Shown: positions 8,348-21,913, numbered from the stretch's first letter. The stretch: DNA of 64,000 nt from Gammaproteobacteria bacterium (GCA_026004975.1 BPKE01000001.1:685788-749787); one strand, 5' to 3'. The notes: generated by a model from the letters alone, not told the origin. Translations and numbers: made by a program.

Positions 8348-9814
8348 TCAGGCCGGCCCGAGCGGCCAGCCGGCCGCCCACCAGAGCAGCAAAGCCAGCG
8401 TACTGACCGCAGCGAAAACCAGCGCGTAGGGCCACATCAGGCCGATCAAGCCGCCGATGCCCAACTCCGGCCGGTAACGGCGCGCGAACACCAGCACCAA
8501 CGGGAAGTACGGCATCAGGGGCGTGACGATGTTGGTCGCCGAATCGCCGATGCGGTAGGCCGCCTGGGTGGCCTCGGGCGGCAGGCCGAGCAGCATGAAC
8601 ATCGGCACGAACACCGGCGCGAGCAGCGCCCACTTCGCCGAGGCGCTGCCGATGAACAGGTTCACCAGGCCGCTGAGCAGCACCAGGCCGAGCAACAACA
8701 CCGGCGCCGGCGCCGCCAGCGCGGCCAGGCCCTGGGCGCCGAGCACCGCGCCGGCCCGCCCCAGCCCCGTCCAGTCGAACAGGGCGATGAAATGCGCGGC
8801 GAAAAACGCCAGCACCAGGTAGTAGGCCATGTCCGCCATGCCGCTTTGCATCGCGCCGATCAGGTCCGCGCCGCGCCGGAAGCGCCCCACCGCCCGGCCG
8901 TAGGCCCAACCGCAAGCGAAAAAGAGCAGGAACATCAGGGCGACGAGCGCCCGGTAGAAGGGCGCCAGGCCGCCATCCTCGGCCCGCAATGCGCCGCCCT
9001 CCGGCCGCAGCAACCACAGCACCAGCCCGAGCCAGGCCAGGGCCACCCAGCCCGCCGCGCGCAGCCCCCGGGCCGCCGCCGGATCGGCCGCCGGCGCGGG
9101 GACGGGGCCGGCCGCGGTCTCGCCCGCCCGGCGCGGCGCCACCCAGCGCTCCGTGACCCAGGCGCCCGCCAGCGTGTACAGGGGCACCAGCGCCGCCATC
9201 AAGTAGTAATTGCAGGCCGGCGACACGCTGCGTCCCGGCTCGAGCAGGCGCGCCGCCGCCTCGGTCAGGCCGGCCAGCAAGGGATCCAAGGCGGTCAGCA
9301 ACAAGTTCGCCGAAAAGCCGGCCGACACCCCGGCGAAGGTCGCCGCCAGGCCCGCCAGCGGCGGGCGCCCGGCGGCCGCGAACAGCGCCGCGCCCAGGGG
9401 CACCAGCACGACGTAGCCCGCATCCGCGGCCAGGCTGGACATCACCCCGGCGAACACCAGCGCCGCCGACAGGGCGCGCGGCGGCACGCGGCGCACCAAG
9501 CCGCCGAGCGCGGCGTCGAGCAAACCGCTTCTCTCGGCCACGGCGATGCCCAACATCATCACCAGCACCGTGCCCAGCGGCGGGAAACCGGCGAAAGTCC
9601 GCGGCATCTCGGTGAGCAGCCGCTCGACCAGGGCCGGCTCGAAGGCGCTGCGCACCTGGATCGTCCCGCCGCCGGCCGGATGGGGCACCGCCCAACCCAG
9701 CGCCGCCCCGAGCGCCGACAACAGCGCCACCGCCGCGGTCGCGCCCACGAACAAAAACACCGGATCCGGCAAGCGGTTGCCGAGACGAATCAAGCCACTG
9801 AGCCAACGCGACAC
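8348..9814 (-). CDS. abgT: AbgT family transporter (p-aminobenzoyl-glutamate/antimetabolite type)
   Basis: A 488-residue, very hydrophobic protein with many membrane segments. Typical AbgT features are the start LIRLGNRLPDPVFLF, the pattern PPLGTVLVMMLGIAVAERSGLLDAAL, the C-terminal NLFIGSASAKWALLAPVFVPMFMLLGL and GDSATNIVTPLMPYFPLVL. Known members import p-aminobenzoyl-glutamate or export sulfonamides; which applies here is not visible. The start is GTG. It lies upstream of lexA on the same strand with a 72-base gap, but lexA has its own operator. Confidence 0.85.
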   Translation of the reverse strand: MSRWLSGLIRLGNRLPDPVFLFVGATAAVALLSALGAALGWAVPHPAGGGTIQVRSAFEPALVERLLTEMPRTFAGFPPLGTVLVMMLGIAVAERSGLLDAALGGLVRRVPPRALSAALVFAGVMSSLAADAGYVVLVPLGAALFAAAGRPPLAGLAATFAGVSAGFSANLLLTALDPLLAGLTEAAARLLEPGRSVSPACNYYLMAALVPLYTLAGAWVTERWVAPRRAGETAAGPVPAPAADPAAARGLRAAGWVALAWLGLVLWLLRPEGGALRAEDGGLAPFYRALVALMFLLFFACGWAYGRAVGRFRRGADLIGAMQSGMADMAYYLVLAFFAAHFIALFDWTGLGRAGAVLGAQGLAALAAPAPVLLLGLVLLSGLVNLFIGSASAKWALLAPVFVPMFMLLGLPPEATQAAYRIGDSATNIVTPLMPYFPLVLVFARRYRPELGIGGLIGLMWPYALVFAAVSTLALLLWWAAGWPLGPA

Positions 9815-10220
9815 AGCCTAACGCCTTTTTTCGAGGCCAGGGCGTACTGTAACGCAGGCGACCCCAATGCGGGGGACGTGCCGCTGGAACGCCCGCTGCC
9901 CGGCCCGGCAACCGGCAGCTGCGGCCGCCCTGCATCAGGGACCGCCGTTAGCACGCGCCCTGTCCCCTGCCCCGTTTCGGGCCCGCGGCGTCATGCCGAC
10001 GATCGATGTTCGGCGGACCTGGGTGGATGCGGACAGCGGGCGCCGATTTGCCCTGCTTTGCCTCGGCTGCTATAGACCCCGGGTGTCCTTGCCCATCCTG
10101 GGGCGCCGCCGCCCCGAGGGCGGGCACAGGGTGAGATGCCCGGTCCCGAGGATCATGATGGCCGATCGCGCATGACCCTCGGCGCCGCGCCGGTCGTTTC
10201 TCGTGAAAGGGGATGAGCCG
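9815..10220. other. Intergenic region with a promoter; no convincing gene
   Basis: About 400 bases between the divergent AbgT gene and a small plus-strand gene. Open frames here have shadow-like composition (Arg/Pro/Gly-rich) and no recognisable protein. The only supported element is the sigma-70-like promoter at 10048-10076, which would give the small gene a leader of about 140 bases. A small stem (GGGGCG/CGCCCC) is present in that leader near 10100-10117. Confidence 0.5.
10048..10076 (+). promoter_or_regulatory. Candidate sigma-70 promoter
   Basis: TTGCCC, exactly 17 bases, then TATAGA. Each hexamer matches 4 of 6 consensus positions. It points toward the small membrane protein gene at 10221. 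Confidence 0.5.
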
Positions 10221-10554
10221 ATGGCAAACCTGGTGGAAGAGGCCCAACAGTGGGTCCGCGAAGCACGTGAACGCGGCAAATGCCTGGACAAGGCCAAGCA
10301 CGTGGAGCGCCGCCTCGAGGCGCTTCGGGAGGCGCTGGGCACCGGCAATACCAGCATCGCTTTGGGTTTCGGCCTGATCGTGGTGGGGGCGGCCGTCGCC
10401 TTCTTTATCCCCCCCGCTCGGCGCCGGGCTGGCGGCGGGCGGCGGGGCTGCGGTGGTCAACGGCCTCGGTTCCAAGGCCGATGCCGGCCGACAGGCCACA
10501 AGAGAATTGCGTTGGGCGGTCGAAGACCTGAAGGCATGCCTGGATGGCGGCTGA
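10221..10554 (+). CDS. Small glycine-rich membrane-associated protein (one frameshift)
   Basis: I do not recognise a family. The N-terminal 45 residues (MANLVEEAQQWVREARERG onward) are charged and helical and look like a coiled coil. A hydrophobic segment follows (SIALGFGLIVVGAAVAFF, about residues 47-64). The open frame then degrades after a run of seven C at 10409-10415. Dropping one C continues it as PPLGAGLAAGGGAAVVNGLGSKADAG and ends at KACLDGG, about 110 residues, with a glycine-zipper second helix. A strong AAAGGGGATGAGCCG leader provides a ribosome site. The role is unknown. Confidence 0.55.
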
Positions 10555-10738
10555 ACCCGCATCGAAGGCGGCCCTCCGCCCGCGGGCCGCCGCGCCTGCG
10601 GGCCCAGGCTTTCGCCAGTAACCGTGGGCGGGGACGGGGGCTTGCAAGCACTGCATTGCGGACGGCTTTAGGGGCCCACAACACACCCGCCGACCCCGTT
10701 CGGGTGCGGACCGCCCGCAAGGGGCACCCGCCGCCGGA

Positions 10739-13294
<2,556 letters not shown>

Positions 13295-13298
<4 letters not shown>

Positions 13299-14482
13299 CG
13301 GGACGTTCCCAGTACGGCCGCGTTGGCGTCGATCAGGGCCTCGCGCTGGGCGACGGCGCCGTGGCTGTGGCCCGGATCCGGCGGCGTGTTGAGGGCGTAA
13401 TCCAGCAGGCGCTCGACGGTGGTGGTGGCCACATGCAGGCGCGTGTCGCTGGAACCGTAGTAGATGAACACATTGCCCGCCTCGTCCACGGTCCAGCCGT
13501 TGGAGAACACGACGTTGGAGACGTCGCCGACCCGCTCGCGGCCGCGCGGGGCGAGCAGGTGACCGCCGGGCGCGTGGGTCACGCGCCAGGGCTCGTCCAG
13601 CGCGGTGACGAAGAGGTAAAGCACGTAACGCAGGCCGGCGGCGGTCTGGCGCACGCCGTGGGCGAGCTGCAGCCAGCCCTCCGAGGTGCGGATCGGCGGC
13701 GGGCCGAGGCCGTTCTTGCTTTCCTTGATGGTGTGGTAGGCGCGCGGGTCGACGATGATCTCTTCCTCGATGCGCGGCGCGGTGATGTCTTCGACCAGAC
13801 CCCAGCCGATGCCGCCGCCGCCCCCGACTTCGATGAAGCCCTGCTGCGGGCGGGTGTAGAAGGCGTAGCGACCGTCGACGAAGGTCGGGTGCAGCACGAC
13901 GTTGCGCTGCTGGCCCGAGGGCGTGACCAGGTCGGGCAGGCGTTCCCATTCGACCAGGTCGCGGGTGCGGGCAATGCCGCACTGGGCCACCGCCGCGGAG
14001 GGGTCCTCGGGGCGGCGCTCGTCCTTGCGCTCGGCGCAGAACACGCCGTAGATCCAGCCGTCCTCGTGGGCGGTCAAACGCATGTCGTAGACGTTGGTTT
14101 CGGGCGGATCGCCGGGCGGCAGACGCAGCGGCCGCGGCCAGAACCGGAAGTTGTCGACGCCGCTGCGGCTCTCGGCGACGGCGAAGAAGGACTTGCGGTC
14201 CACCCCTTCGACGCGCACCACCAGGCGGTGCCGGCCTTCGTGGTAGAGGGCGCCGGCGTTGAAGGTGGCGTTCACGCCGAGCCGCTCCATGAAGAAGGGG
14301 TTGCGCGCCGGGTCGAAATCGTAGCGCCATTCGAGCGGCACGTGCTCCGCTGTGACGACGGGATGGCGCCAGCGGCACAGGATGCCGTTGTCCAGCTCCA
14401 AGGGCCGATTGGGCCGCTCGAGCAGCCATTCGTGGCGGGCGCGCAGGCGCTGCACGCGCTCGGCGAAATAACCTTCGTTCAT
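13295..14482 (-). CDS. GH130 mannosylglucose phosphorylase
   Basis: This 395-residue five-bladed propeller enzyme cleaves 4-O-beta-D-mannosyl-D-glucose with phosphate to mannose-1-phosphate and glucose. Family marks include [18 protein letters not shown] with the substrate-binding loop near the N-terminus, [36 protein letters not shown], a glycine-rich [16 protein letters not shown], and [12 protein letters not shown]. These fit the GH130_1 mannosylglucose phosphorylase subgroup rather than mannan-oligosaccharide phosphorylases. ATGA overlaps join it both to the symporter before it and to the epimerase after it. Confidence 0.88.
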
Positions 14483-16335
14483 GTCTCACTCCTCGAGGAA
14501 AGCGGCGGCTGGGCCTGGGCGTGGGCGTCGGGCCAGTCGCGCAGGCGGTCGTACCAAGTGAACTTGAGGATCACCGTGGCAAGGCCGAACACGGCGAGGC
14601 AGACGCCGAAACGCAGGCCGTCTTCGAGCACGAGATAGATGGCCGAGGCGGTGATGGCGGTCTGCCAGACGATGCCGACGGCGACGTTGAACGCGTCGCG
14701 CGGCAGGTCGCGGTTCGGCACCAGGCCCGGGTGTTCGCGCGCGGCGGCCTCGTGCACCGGCCGCCACCAGCCCCAGGGCCGCGTGCGCAAGTAGAAGCGC
14801 ACCAACTGCTCCATGTCCTGCGGCCGCGTGCACAACGAACCGACCACCGCGGCGACGGTGCACAACAGCAGCACGAAGGGGAAGGCCCACAGCGGCGAAA
14901 GATCGACGACGGCCAGCGGCACGGCCGCGACGAGACCGGCGAGCATGCCGTAGAAATAGCCGTAGCCGTTCATCCGCCACCAGTGCCACTTGAGCACGTT
15001 GGCCGCCACGTAGCCGCCGTAGAGCGCGGCGACGAGCCACAGGATGATGCGGTTGAGGGTCGGCACGAACAAGCCGAAGGCGGTGCCGACCACGACGAAG
15101 GCCAGCGACACCCAGCGGCTCAGGCGCACGTAGTGCGCCGGGTCGGCTTCGCTCCGCCAATAACGCCGGTACACGTCGTTGACGACGTAGGCCGGCGCGG
15201 CGTTGGTGGTGGCGGCGAAAGTGGACATGTAGGCGGCGAGCAGGCCGGCGATCAGCAGCCCCTGCAGGCCGGCCGGCACGAAGTGACGCAGGGCCAGCGG
15301 CAGGATTTGTTCGAAATCCAGGTTCGGACCCATGGCCCGCAGCACGTCGCCGAAGTGAACCAGCGCGAGCACGGTGAGCCCGGCGACCAGCAGATAACGG
15401 GGAAACAGCAACACGACGTTGACGAAGGCGCTCATCTTGGCCGCTTCCACCGGGCTGCGTGCGGCGAGGATGCGCTGCATGTCGTAGTTCGGCGCGGGAC
15501 CGGCCATGCTCTGCAGGATGCCCTTGAACAGCATCATGGCGACGAACACGCCGAACAGTTCCCAGCCGTCGGCGGCGATGCGTTCGGCGGCGGCCGGCAG
15601 CAGGCCCGACCAGTCCAGATCCAGGCGCCAATCGATCGCCAGCGAGGACCAACCGGCCGGGGTGGCGGCGGCGATCTGCGCCGGCTCGACGCGCGCCATG
15701 GCGATGGCGGCCACCGCGATGCAGGCGACGGTCATGAGCAAGAATTGCAGCACTTCGGTGGCGACGACGCTGACCATGCCGCCCTTGACGACGTAGGCGG
15801 TGGTCAGGGCGGTGACGATCAGCCCCCAGTACTGGGCGTTGCGCTGCGGGTCTTCGCTCAGTTGCCAGGGCAGGAAGGCGGCGGCGAATTTGCCGGCGCC
15901 GACGAAACCGTAGGCGAGAAAGCCGAGCACGTTGAGCAACGCGAAGGCCACGACCACCAGGTGGGCAAGCCGCGCGCCGGCGTCGTCGCCGAAACGGAAG
16001 CGGATCCACTCGGCGCCGGTCATCACGCCCGAACGGCGCAACCACAGCGACAGGTAGACCATCAGGAAGATCTGGTTGAAGACCGGCCACAACCAGGGGA
16101 TGTAGACGCTCTTGAGCCCGTAGAGGAAGAGCAAGTACACCATCCACATGGTGCCGGAGATGTCGAACATGCCCGAGGCGTTCGACACGCCGAGCACGTA
16201 CCACGGCATGCGGTTGCCGCCGAGGAAGTACTGGCGGATGTTGGCGCCCGCCCCGCGCGCAATCCACAGGCCGAGACCGACGCTGGACAAGAGGTACAGG
16301 GCGATGACGAGAAGATCGAGAGCGGTCAACGACAT
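14479..16335 (-). CDS. Sodium:solute symporter (SSS family), probable mannobiose importer
   Basis: A 618-residue transporter with about 13 membrane segments. SSS-family features are the first helix [20 protein letters not shown], the sequence [36 protein letters not shown] and the Na-site region [24 protein letters not shown] hydrophilic C-terminal stretch with [13 protein letters not shown] precedes a final helix, as in sugar-type SSS carriers. It is the first gene of the mannan operon, so uptake of mannobiose or mannosyl oligosaccharides is inferred. Expression is controlled by a LacI operator within its promoter. Confidence 0.88.
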   Translation of the reverse strand: MSLTALDLLVIALYLLSSVGLGLWIARGAGANIRQYFLGGNRMPWYVLGVSNASGMFDISGTMWMVYLLFLYGLKSVYIPWLWPVFNQIFLMVYLSLWLRRSGVMTGAEWIRFRFGDDAGARLAHLVVVAFALLNVLGFLAYGFVGAGKFAAAFLPWQLSEDPQRNAQYWGLIVTALTTAYVVKGGMVSVVATEVLQFLLMTVACIAVAAIAMARVEPAQIAAATPAGWSSLAIDWRLDLDWSGLLPAAAERIAADGWELFGVFVAMMLFKGILQSMAGPAPNYDMQRILAARSPVEAAKMSAFVNVVLLFPRYLLVAGLTVLALVHFGDVLRAMGPNLDFEQILPLALRHFVPAGLQGLLIAGLLAAYMSTFAATTNAAPAYVVNDVYRRYWRSEADPAHYVRLSRWVSLAFVVVGTAFGLFVPTLNRIILWLVAALYGGYVAANVLKWHWWRMNGYGYFYGMLAGLVAAVPLAVVDLSPLWAFPFVLLLCTVAAVVGSLCTRPQDMEQLVRFYLRTRPWGWWRPVHEAAAREHPGLVPNRDLPRDAFNVAVGIVWQTAITASAIYLVLEDGLRFGVCLAVFGLATVILKFTWYDRLRDWPDAHAQAQPPLSSRSET

Positions 16336-16361
16336 GATCGGCAGGCTCCGCGGGCGGCCCT

Positions 16362-16390
16362 AATGTAAACGGTTACACCGCGCTTGACAA
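16362..16390 (-). promoter_or_regulatory. Promoter of the mannan utilisation operon
   Basis: On the minus strand TTGTCA is followed after exactly 17 bases by TACATT. Transcription would begin near 16355, about 20 bases before the symporter ATG. The spacer and the -10 element contain the LacI-type operator, so repression by promoter occlusion is expected. Confidence 0.75.
16364..16377. promoter_or_regulatory. LacI/GalR-family operator
   Basis: TGTAAACGGTTACA is a near-perfect palindrome with the central CG typical of LacI-family sites. It lies between the divergent symporter operon and the lacI-type gene, overlapping the symporter -10 region, and may also autoregulate the repressor 50 bases downstream. 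Confidence 0.82.
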
Positions 16391-16426
16391 GCACCCGCCG
16401 CACGGCGCCCTGTTAAACTTGGTCTC

Positions 16427-17419
16427 ATGTCGAACATCCGTGAAGTGGCGCGCCTCGCCGGCGTCTCGGTGGCCACCGTGTCCCGGGCGCTGAGCCATCC
16501 CGAGAAGGTGGCGCCGGCGACTCTGGAAAAAGTCCAGGCGGCGATCGCCGAGCTCGATTACCGGCCGAACATGCTGGCGCGCAATTTCCGCCAGGCGCGC
16601 GCCTTCGCCATCGTCGTGCTGGTGCCGGACCTGTCGAACTCGTTTTTCGCCACCGTGATCCGCGCCATCGAGGACCGCGCCCAGCAGCGCGGTTACGTGG
16701 TGTTGCTGGGCGACACCCGCGACAGCCGGGTGCGCGAGCGCTCGTGCCTGCGCCTGGTGGAGACGCGGCTGGCCGACGGCGTGATCCAGTTGAGCCCCCA
16801 CGCCACGGCGCACCCGGACCGGGACGAGATCCTGTGCGTCTACGCCTGCGGCTGCGAGAACACCCCGGCGCCCTCGGTTCGCATCGACAACGTGCGCGCG
16901 GCGCGCACGGTGGTCGAGCACCTGCTCGCGCTCGGCCACCGGCGCATCGGCGTGATCAGCGGCCTGCGCGACAACCCGCACAGCCGCGACCGGCTCAAGG
17001 GTTACAAGCAGGCGCTGCGCGCCGCCGGCCTGGCCTTCGAGCCGAGCTGGGTCGCCGAGGGCGATTTCACCCTGGCCTCCGGCCTGGAGGCGGCGCGGCG
17101 GCTGCTGGCGCGCCGGGAGGCCCGGCCGACGGCGCTGTTCTGCATGAACGACGAGATGGCGATCGGCGCGCTGCGCGCGGCCAAGACCCTGGGCCTCGAA
17201 GTGCCCAAGCAGTTGTCGGTGACCGGCTTCGACGACATCCGTTACGCGCCGTACACGGACCCGCCGCTGACGACGGTGGCGCAGCCCGCCGAGGCGATGG
17301 GCCGGGCCGCCGCCGACCTGCTGCTGGACCGCATCGAGCAACGAGCCGGGGACAACGAGCTCGTCGTGCTGCCCTTCGAGTTCATCGTCCGCGGCAGCAC
17401 CGGGCCGGCGCCGGGCTGA
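16427..17419 (+). CDS. LacI-family transcriptional regulator of mannan utilisation
   Basis: The N-terminal DNA-binding domain is complete: IREVARLAGVSVATVSRALSHPEKV followed by the hinge-side LDYRPNMLARNFRQ. The periplasmic-binding-protein-like core follows (FAIVVLVPDLSNSFFATVI, HRRIGVISGL, TALFCMNDEMAIGALRAAKTLG, SVTGFDDIRYAPYTDPPLTTV). At 330 residues it is full length. Divergent transcription from the symporter and the operator between them make local control very likely. The effector is probably a mannose-containing sugar; this is inference. Confidence 0.92.
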   Translation: MSNIREVARLAGVSVATVSRALSHPEKVAPATLEKVQAAIAELDYRPNMLARNFRQARAFAIVVLVPDLSNSFFATVIRAIEDRAQQRGYVVLLGDTRDSRVRERSCLRLVETRLADGVIQLSPHATAHPDRDEILCVYACGCENTPAPSVRIDNVRAARTVVEHLLALGHRRIGVISGLRDNPHSRDRLKGYKQALRAAGLAFEPSWVAEGDFTLASGLEAARRLLARREARPTALFCMNDEMAIGALRAAKTLGLEVPKQLSVTGFDDIRYAPYTDPPLTTVAQPAEAMGRAAADLLLDRIEQRAGDNELVVLPFEFIVRGSTGPAPG

Positions 17420-17424
17420 GCGCT

Positions 17425-18591
17425 TCAACCGGACTGCGCGAAACGCTGCGCGTAGGCGTGCGCCTCCATGGCGGCCACGAACAGGTGGTAGAAGGTGCTC
17501 GCCGGCGCGTGGGCGTCGACCACCTCGCCGTTCGGGCCGCGGCGGTCGATCCAGGCGCCAGGGACGGCCGCACAATCGAGGTAGTGGCGCATCAGGGCTT
17601 CGATCGCCGCCGCCGCCTGGTCCAGCGCGCCGTCCCGGCCGCGCCGCGCCTGGCTGAGCGCGGCCTTGATCCATTCGGTCATCGGCCAACAGCGCTTGGT
17701 CGCCTGGCGCACGGCGCCGTCGGCGTCGACCTCGTCGTAGAGCAGGCCGCTTTGCCGATCCAGGCCCATTTCGAGCCCGCGCGCGTAGAGCCGGGTCGCG
17801 TAACGCTGCAAGGGGTGGCCGCTGCGGTCCTCGTACTGCCCGAGCAGCCAGGTCCACTCCATCATGTGGCCCGGCTCCACCGAGTCGCCCGCCGCGCCCG
17901 GCGCCGGGGTCAAATCCTCGGCGAAGAATTCCCGCAGCACGTCCCGGCGCGGGTCGAAGAAGCGCGTCTCGAACAAGGCGCAGATCTCGCCGGCGCGGGC
18001 CAGGTGGCGGGCCTCGCCGGTGGCGTCGTACAGGGCGAGAAAGGCTTCGAACAGGTGCATGTGGGGGTTCTGGCGGCGGTGCGGGGCCGGGTAGTCCCCT
18101 TCCCGCCAACCGCCGAAGTCGCAGGCCAGTTCCCGGTCGATCAACTCGATCAACCATTCGGCACGGCTGCGTGCCGACTGCAGGCCGAAGGCGCGGTGGC
18201 ACCAGGCGAAGGCGAGGATCAGGAAGGCCGTGTCGTAAAGGTCCAGGCGGTGGTCCACCACCTCGCCGCGGCGCGCGTGGACCCGGCTGGCGTAGCCGCG
18301 GCGGCCGCCGTCGCGGGCGGCGACGCGCTCGAGGAACGCGAGCGTGGACGCGATCCGCTCGCGCGCGGCCGTGTGCCAACCGAGGTGGTGGGCGGCGGCG
18401 TAGACGAACAATTGTCGGGCCTGGACGCGCACGCGCGTCGGCGATTCGAGATCCGGGGTGCCGTCCGGCAACAGCCGCTCGACGAAGGCGCCGGCCTCGG
18501 TGTCGAAACCGCGGTCGGCCCACAGCGGCAGGGCGCGGTCGCGGATCCAGGTTTCGAAGGCGGCCGCGGCCGCCAAGAAGCGTTCGCTCAT
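17425..18591 (-). CDS. AGE-family epimerase/isomerase (mannose isomerase-like)
   Basis: A 388-residue N-acylglucosamine 2-epimerase superfamily protein, distinct from the disaccharide 2-epimerase upstream. Conserved segments are RVRVQARQLFVYAAAHHLGW, HRLDLYDTAFLILAFAW, RRQNPHMHLFEAFLALYD, VEPGHMMEWTWLLGQYED and KRCWPMTEWIKAAL. The pattern RxxxQxR, HMHLFEA and EPGHMMEW is that of mannose or mannose-6-phosphate isomerase-type AGE enzymes. In this locus it may convert mannose to fructose. It is convergent with the regulator (5 bases apart) and its ATG overlaps the stop of the VOC gene. Confidence 0.82.
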   Translation of the reverse strand: MSERFLAAAAAFETWIRDRALPLWADRGFDTEAGAFVERLLPDGTPDLESPTRVRVQARQLFVYAAAHHLGWHTAARERIASTLAFLERVAARDGGRRGYASRVHARRGEVVDHRLDLYDTAFLILAFAWCHRAFGLQSARSRAEWLIELIDRELACDFGGWREGDYPAPHRRQNPHMHLFEAFLALYDATGEARHLARAGEICALFETRFFDPRRDVLREFFAEDLTPAPGAAGDSVEPGHMMEWTWLLGQYEDRSGHPLQRYATRLYARGLEMGLDRQSGLLYDEVDADGAVRQATKRCWPMTEWIKAALSQARRGRDGALDQAAAAIEALMRHYLDCAAVPGAWIDRRGPNGEVVDAHAPASTFYHLFVAAMEAHAYAQRFAQSG

Positions 18592-19007
18592 GTCGACTCC
18601 TCGGGGCCGTCCGAGGCCCGGCGATGCACGACGACCGTGGGCCGGGCGGGCGGCGCGGCGAAGATCAGGCGGTGCCCGTCCGGATCGGTCAACTCGAACT
18701 CGCGATTGCCCCAGGGTTGGGTCTGCGGCCAGCGCGCCGTCGCCACGCCGCGCGCCAGCAGCGCGCGGTGACAGGCATCGGCATCCGGCACGTAGAAATA
18801 AACCCAGACCGCGCGCCCGCCGGCCGACTCGGCCAGGTAGACGCGCAAGGCGCCCTGCCGCAACTCGGCCCATTCGCCGTCGGGAAGCGGCCGGCGCCAG
18901 ACCAGCTCGAAGCCCAGGCCGTCCCGATAGAACGCCAGGCTGCGCTCCAGATCGTCGACCCGGAGCACCGGGACCACGGCGCTCCCTGCGGCGGCGGCAT
19001 CGGCCAT
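18588..19007 (-). CDS. VOC-family (glyoxalase/bleomycin-resistance-like) protein
   Basis: A 139-residue protein with two beta-alpha-beta-beta-beta modules. Visible marks are VPVLRVDDLERSLAFYRDGLGFELVWR near the N-terminus, AVWVYFYVPDADACHRAL in the middle, and the C-terminal PWGNREFELTDPDGHRLIF with the metal-site glutamate. This is a single-domain VOC protein; its substrate is not predictable from sequence. It is the first gene of a two-gene unit with the AGE isomerase and is divergent from purD. Confidence 0.78.
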   Translation of the reverse strand: MADAAAAGSAVVPVLRVDDLERSLAFYRDGLGFELVWRRPLPDGEWAELRQGALRVYLAESAGGRAVWVYFYVPDADACHRALLARGVATARWPQTQPWGNREFELTDPDGHRLIFAAPPARPTVVVHRRASDGPEEST

Positions 19008-19066
19008 GGCCGGCGATTCTACGCCAGGGCCGCCGGCACCGGAACCCCAAAGCCCGCCGCTCGGGC

Positions 19067-19072
19067 TACAAT
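19067..19072 (+). promoter_or_regulatory. Candidate -10 element of purD
   Basis: TACAAT in the context GGGCTACAATGCGCG lies 30 bases before the purD ATG. The same hexamer precedes lhr, sbcB and the DUF1015 gene. No good -35 was seen. Confidence 0.5.
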
Positions 19073-19102
19073 GCGCGCCCGCACAACGATCGGAGACGAG
19101 GC

Positions 19103-20395
19103 ATGAAGGTGCTGGTGATCGGCGGCGGCGGCCGCGAACACGCCCTGGCCTGGAAGCTGGCCCAATCGCCCGAAGTGACGCAGGTGTACGTCGCGCCCGG
19201 CAACGCCGGCACCGCCGCCGAGGCGAAGGTGCGCAACGTGGCCGTCGCCGCCGACGATCTGCCCGCCCTGCTCGACTTCGCCCGCGGCCACGGCATCGAT
19301 CTGACCGTCGTCGGACCCGAGGCGCCGCTGGTCGCCGGCGTCACCGATCTCTTCCAGGCGCACGGCCTGAAGATCTTCGGGCCGACCCAGGCCGCCGCCC
19401 GCCTCGAAGCCTCCAAGGCCTTCACCAAGGATTTCCTCGCCCGCCACGGCATCCCCACCGCCGACTACCGGGTGTTCGACGACGCCGAAGCGGCGCTCGC
19501 CCACCTGCGCGAGCGGCCGCTGCCGCTGGTGGTCAAGGCCGACGGCCTGGCCGCGGGCAAAGGGGTGATCGTGGCCCACGACCGGGACACGGCGCTGTCG
19601 GCGGTCGAGGACATGCTCGCCAAGGGCCGCTTCGGCGCCGCCGGCCGCCGGGTGGTGGTCGAGGATTTCCTGGAAGGGGAAGAAGCGAGTTTCATCGCGC
19701 TGGTCGACGGCCGCCACGTGCTGCCGCTCGCCGGCGCCCAGGACCACAAGCCGCGCGACGACGGCGACCGCGGCCCGAACACCGGCGGCATGGGCGCCTA
19801 TTCGCCCGCGCCGGTGCTCGATGCGGCGACCTGCCGGCGGGTCATGGACGAGATCATGATCCCGACCGTGACCGCGCTCGCCGAAGCCGGCACCCCGTTC
19901 ACGGGTTTCCTGTACGCCGGCCTGATGATCGGCCCGGACGGCACGCCGCGGGTGCTCGAATTCAACGTGCGCTGCGGCGACCCGGAAACCCAGCCGCTGC
20001 TGATGCGGCTGCGTTCCGACCTCGCCGGATTGCTGCTCGCCGCCCTCGACGGCCGGCTCGATCGGACCGAAGCCGACTGGGATCCGCGCGCCGCCCTCGG
20101 CGTGGTGATGGCCGCCGGCGGCTACCCGGAGGCCTACCGCAAGGGCGACCCGATCGAGGGGCTGGCCGAGGTCGAAACGGACGACGTCAAAGTGTTCCAC
20201 GCCGGCACGCGCCTGGCCGAGGACGGCCGGGTGGTGACCGACGGCGGCCGGGTGCTGTGCATCACCGCCCTGGGCGCGACGGTCGCCGAGGCCCAGGCGC
20301 GCGCCTACCGGGCGGTGGAGCGGATCCACTGGCGCGACCGCCACTACCGGCGCGACATCGGCCACCGCGCCGTCGCCCGCGAACGGCGGTCCTGA
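19103..20395 (+). CDS. purD: Phosphoribosylamine-glycine ligase
   Basis: PurD (GAR synthetase) joins glycine to phosphoribosylamine in purine synthesis. It starts MKVLVIGGGGREHALAWKL, has the ATP-grasp signatures LPLVVKADGLAAGKGVIVA, EDFLEGEEASFIALVDG, and the catalytic HKPRDDGDRGPNTGGMGAYSP, then LEFNVRCGDPETQPLLMRL. The 430-residue length is standard. It has its own -10 element and is closed by a bidirectional terminator shared with rho. purH was not seen next to it. Confidence 0.96.
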   Translation: MKVLVIGGGGREHALAWKLAQSPEVTQVYVAPGNAGTAAEAKVRNVAVAADDLPALLDFARGHGIDLTVVGPEAPLVAGVTDLFQAHGLKIFGPTQAAARLEASKAFTKDFLARHGIPTADYRVFDDAEAALAHLRERPLPLVVKADGLAAGKGVIVAHDRDTALSAVEDMLAKGRFGAAGRRVVVEDFLEGEEASFIALVDGRHVLPLAGAQDHKPRDDGDRGPNTGGMGAYSPAPVLDAATCRRVMDEIMIPTVTALAEAGTPFTGFLYAGLMIGPDGTPRVLEFNVRCGDPETQPLLMRLRSDLAGLLLAALDGRLDRTEADWDPRAALGVVMAAGGYPEAYRKGDPIEGLAEVETDDVKVFHAGTRLAEDGRVVTDGGRVLCITALGATVAEAQARAYRAVERIHWRDRHYRRDIGHRAVARERRS

Positions 20396-20423
20396 GCGTC
20401 CGCCGCGGCACCCCAAGGCCACG

Positions 20424-20452
20424 AAAAAAGGCCGCCGGAAGCGGCCTTTTTT
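20424..20452. terminator. Bidirectional intrinsic terminator between purD and rho
   Basis: A GC stem (GGCCGC/GCGGCC, loop CGGAA) is flanked by six A on the left and six T on the right. It can therefore terminate purD on the plus strand and rho on the minus strand. Confidence 0.92.
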
Positions 20453-20473
20453 CGGCGCCGACCCCGCGCGGTT

Positions 20474-21731
<1,258 letters not shown>

Positions 21732-21913
21732 CGTCGGCTTCTTGGAAAAGAGGCTGATTCGGTCCGCCGGCCGCCGGCGCAGCCCTGCGGGCGGCGCGCG
21801 GTGCGCGGCGTTCACTCGAGCGGAAACGGTTCGGCGGGTTCACCGGCGGATCGAACGGCGCCGGCGGGGGACGGGCTTCGTCGTTCTTGTCGTTTTCGTT
21901 CGCTGTTCATCGA

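Noticed and set aside
6618-9935. Very long minus-strand frame (1105 codons) spanning the radical SAM gene, lexA and most of the AbgT gene
   Set aside because: Only its C-terminal third is a real protein. The rest is an out-of-frame shadow of lexA and abgT, made open by the high GC content, and has Arg/Gly/Ala-rich composition.
9867-10175. 102-codon plus-strand frame in the gap after the AbgT gene
   Set aside because: No ribosome site, no recognisable motif and shadow-like Arg/Pro composition; the promoter at 10048-10076 lies inside it.
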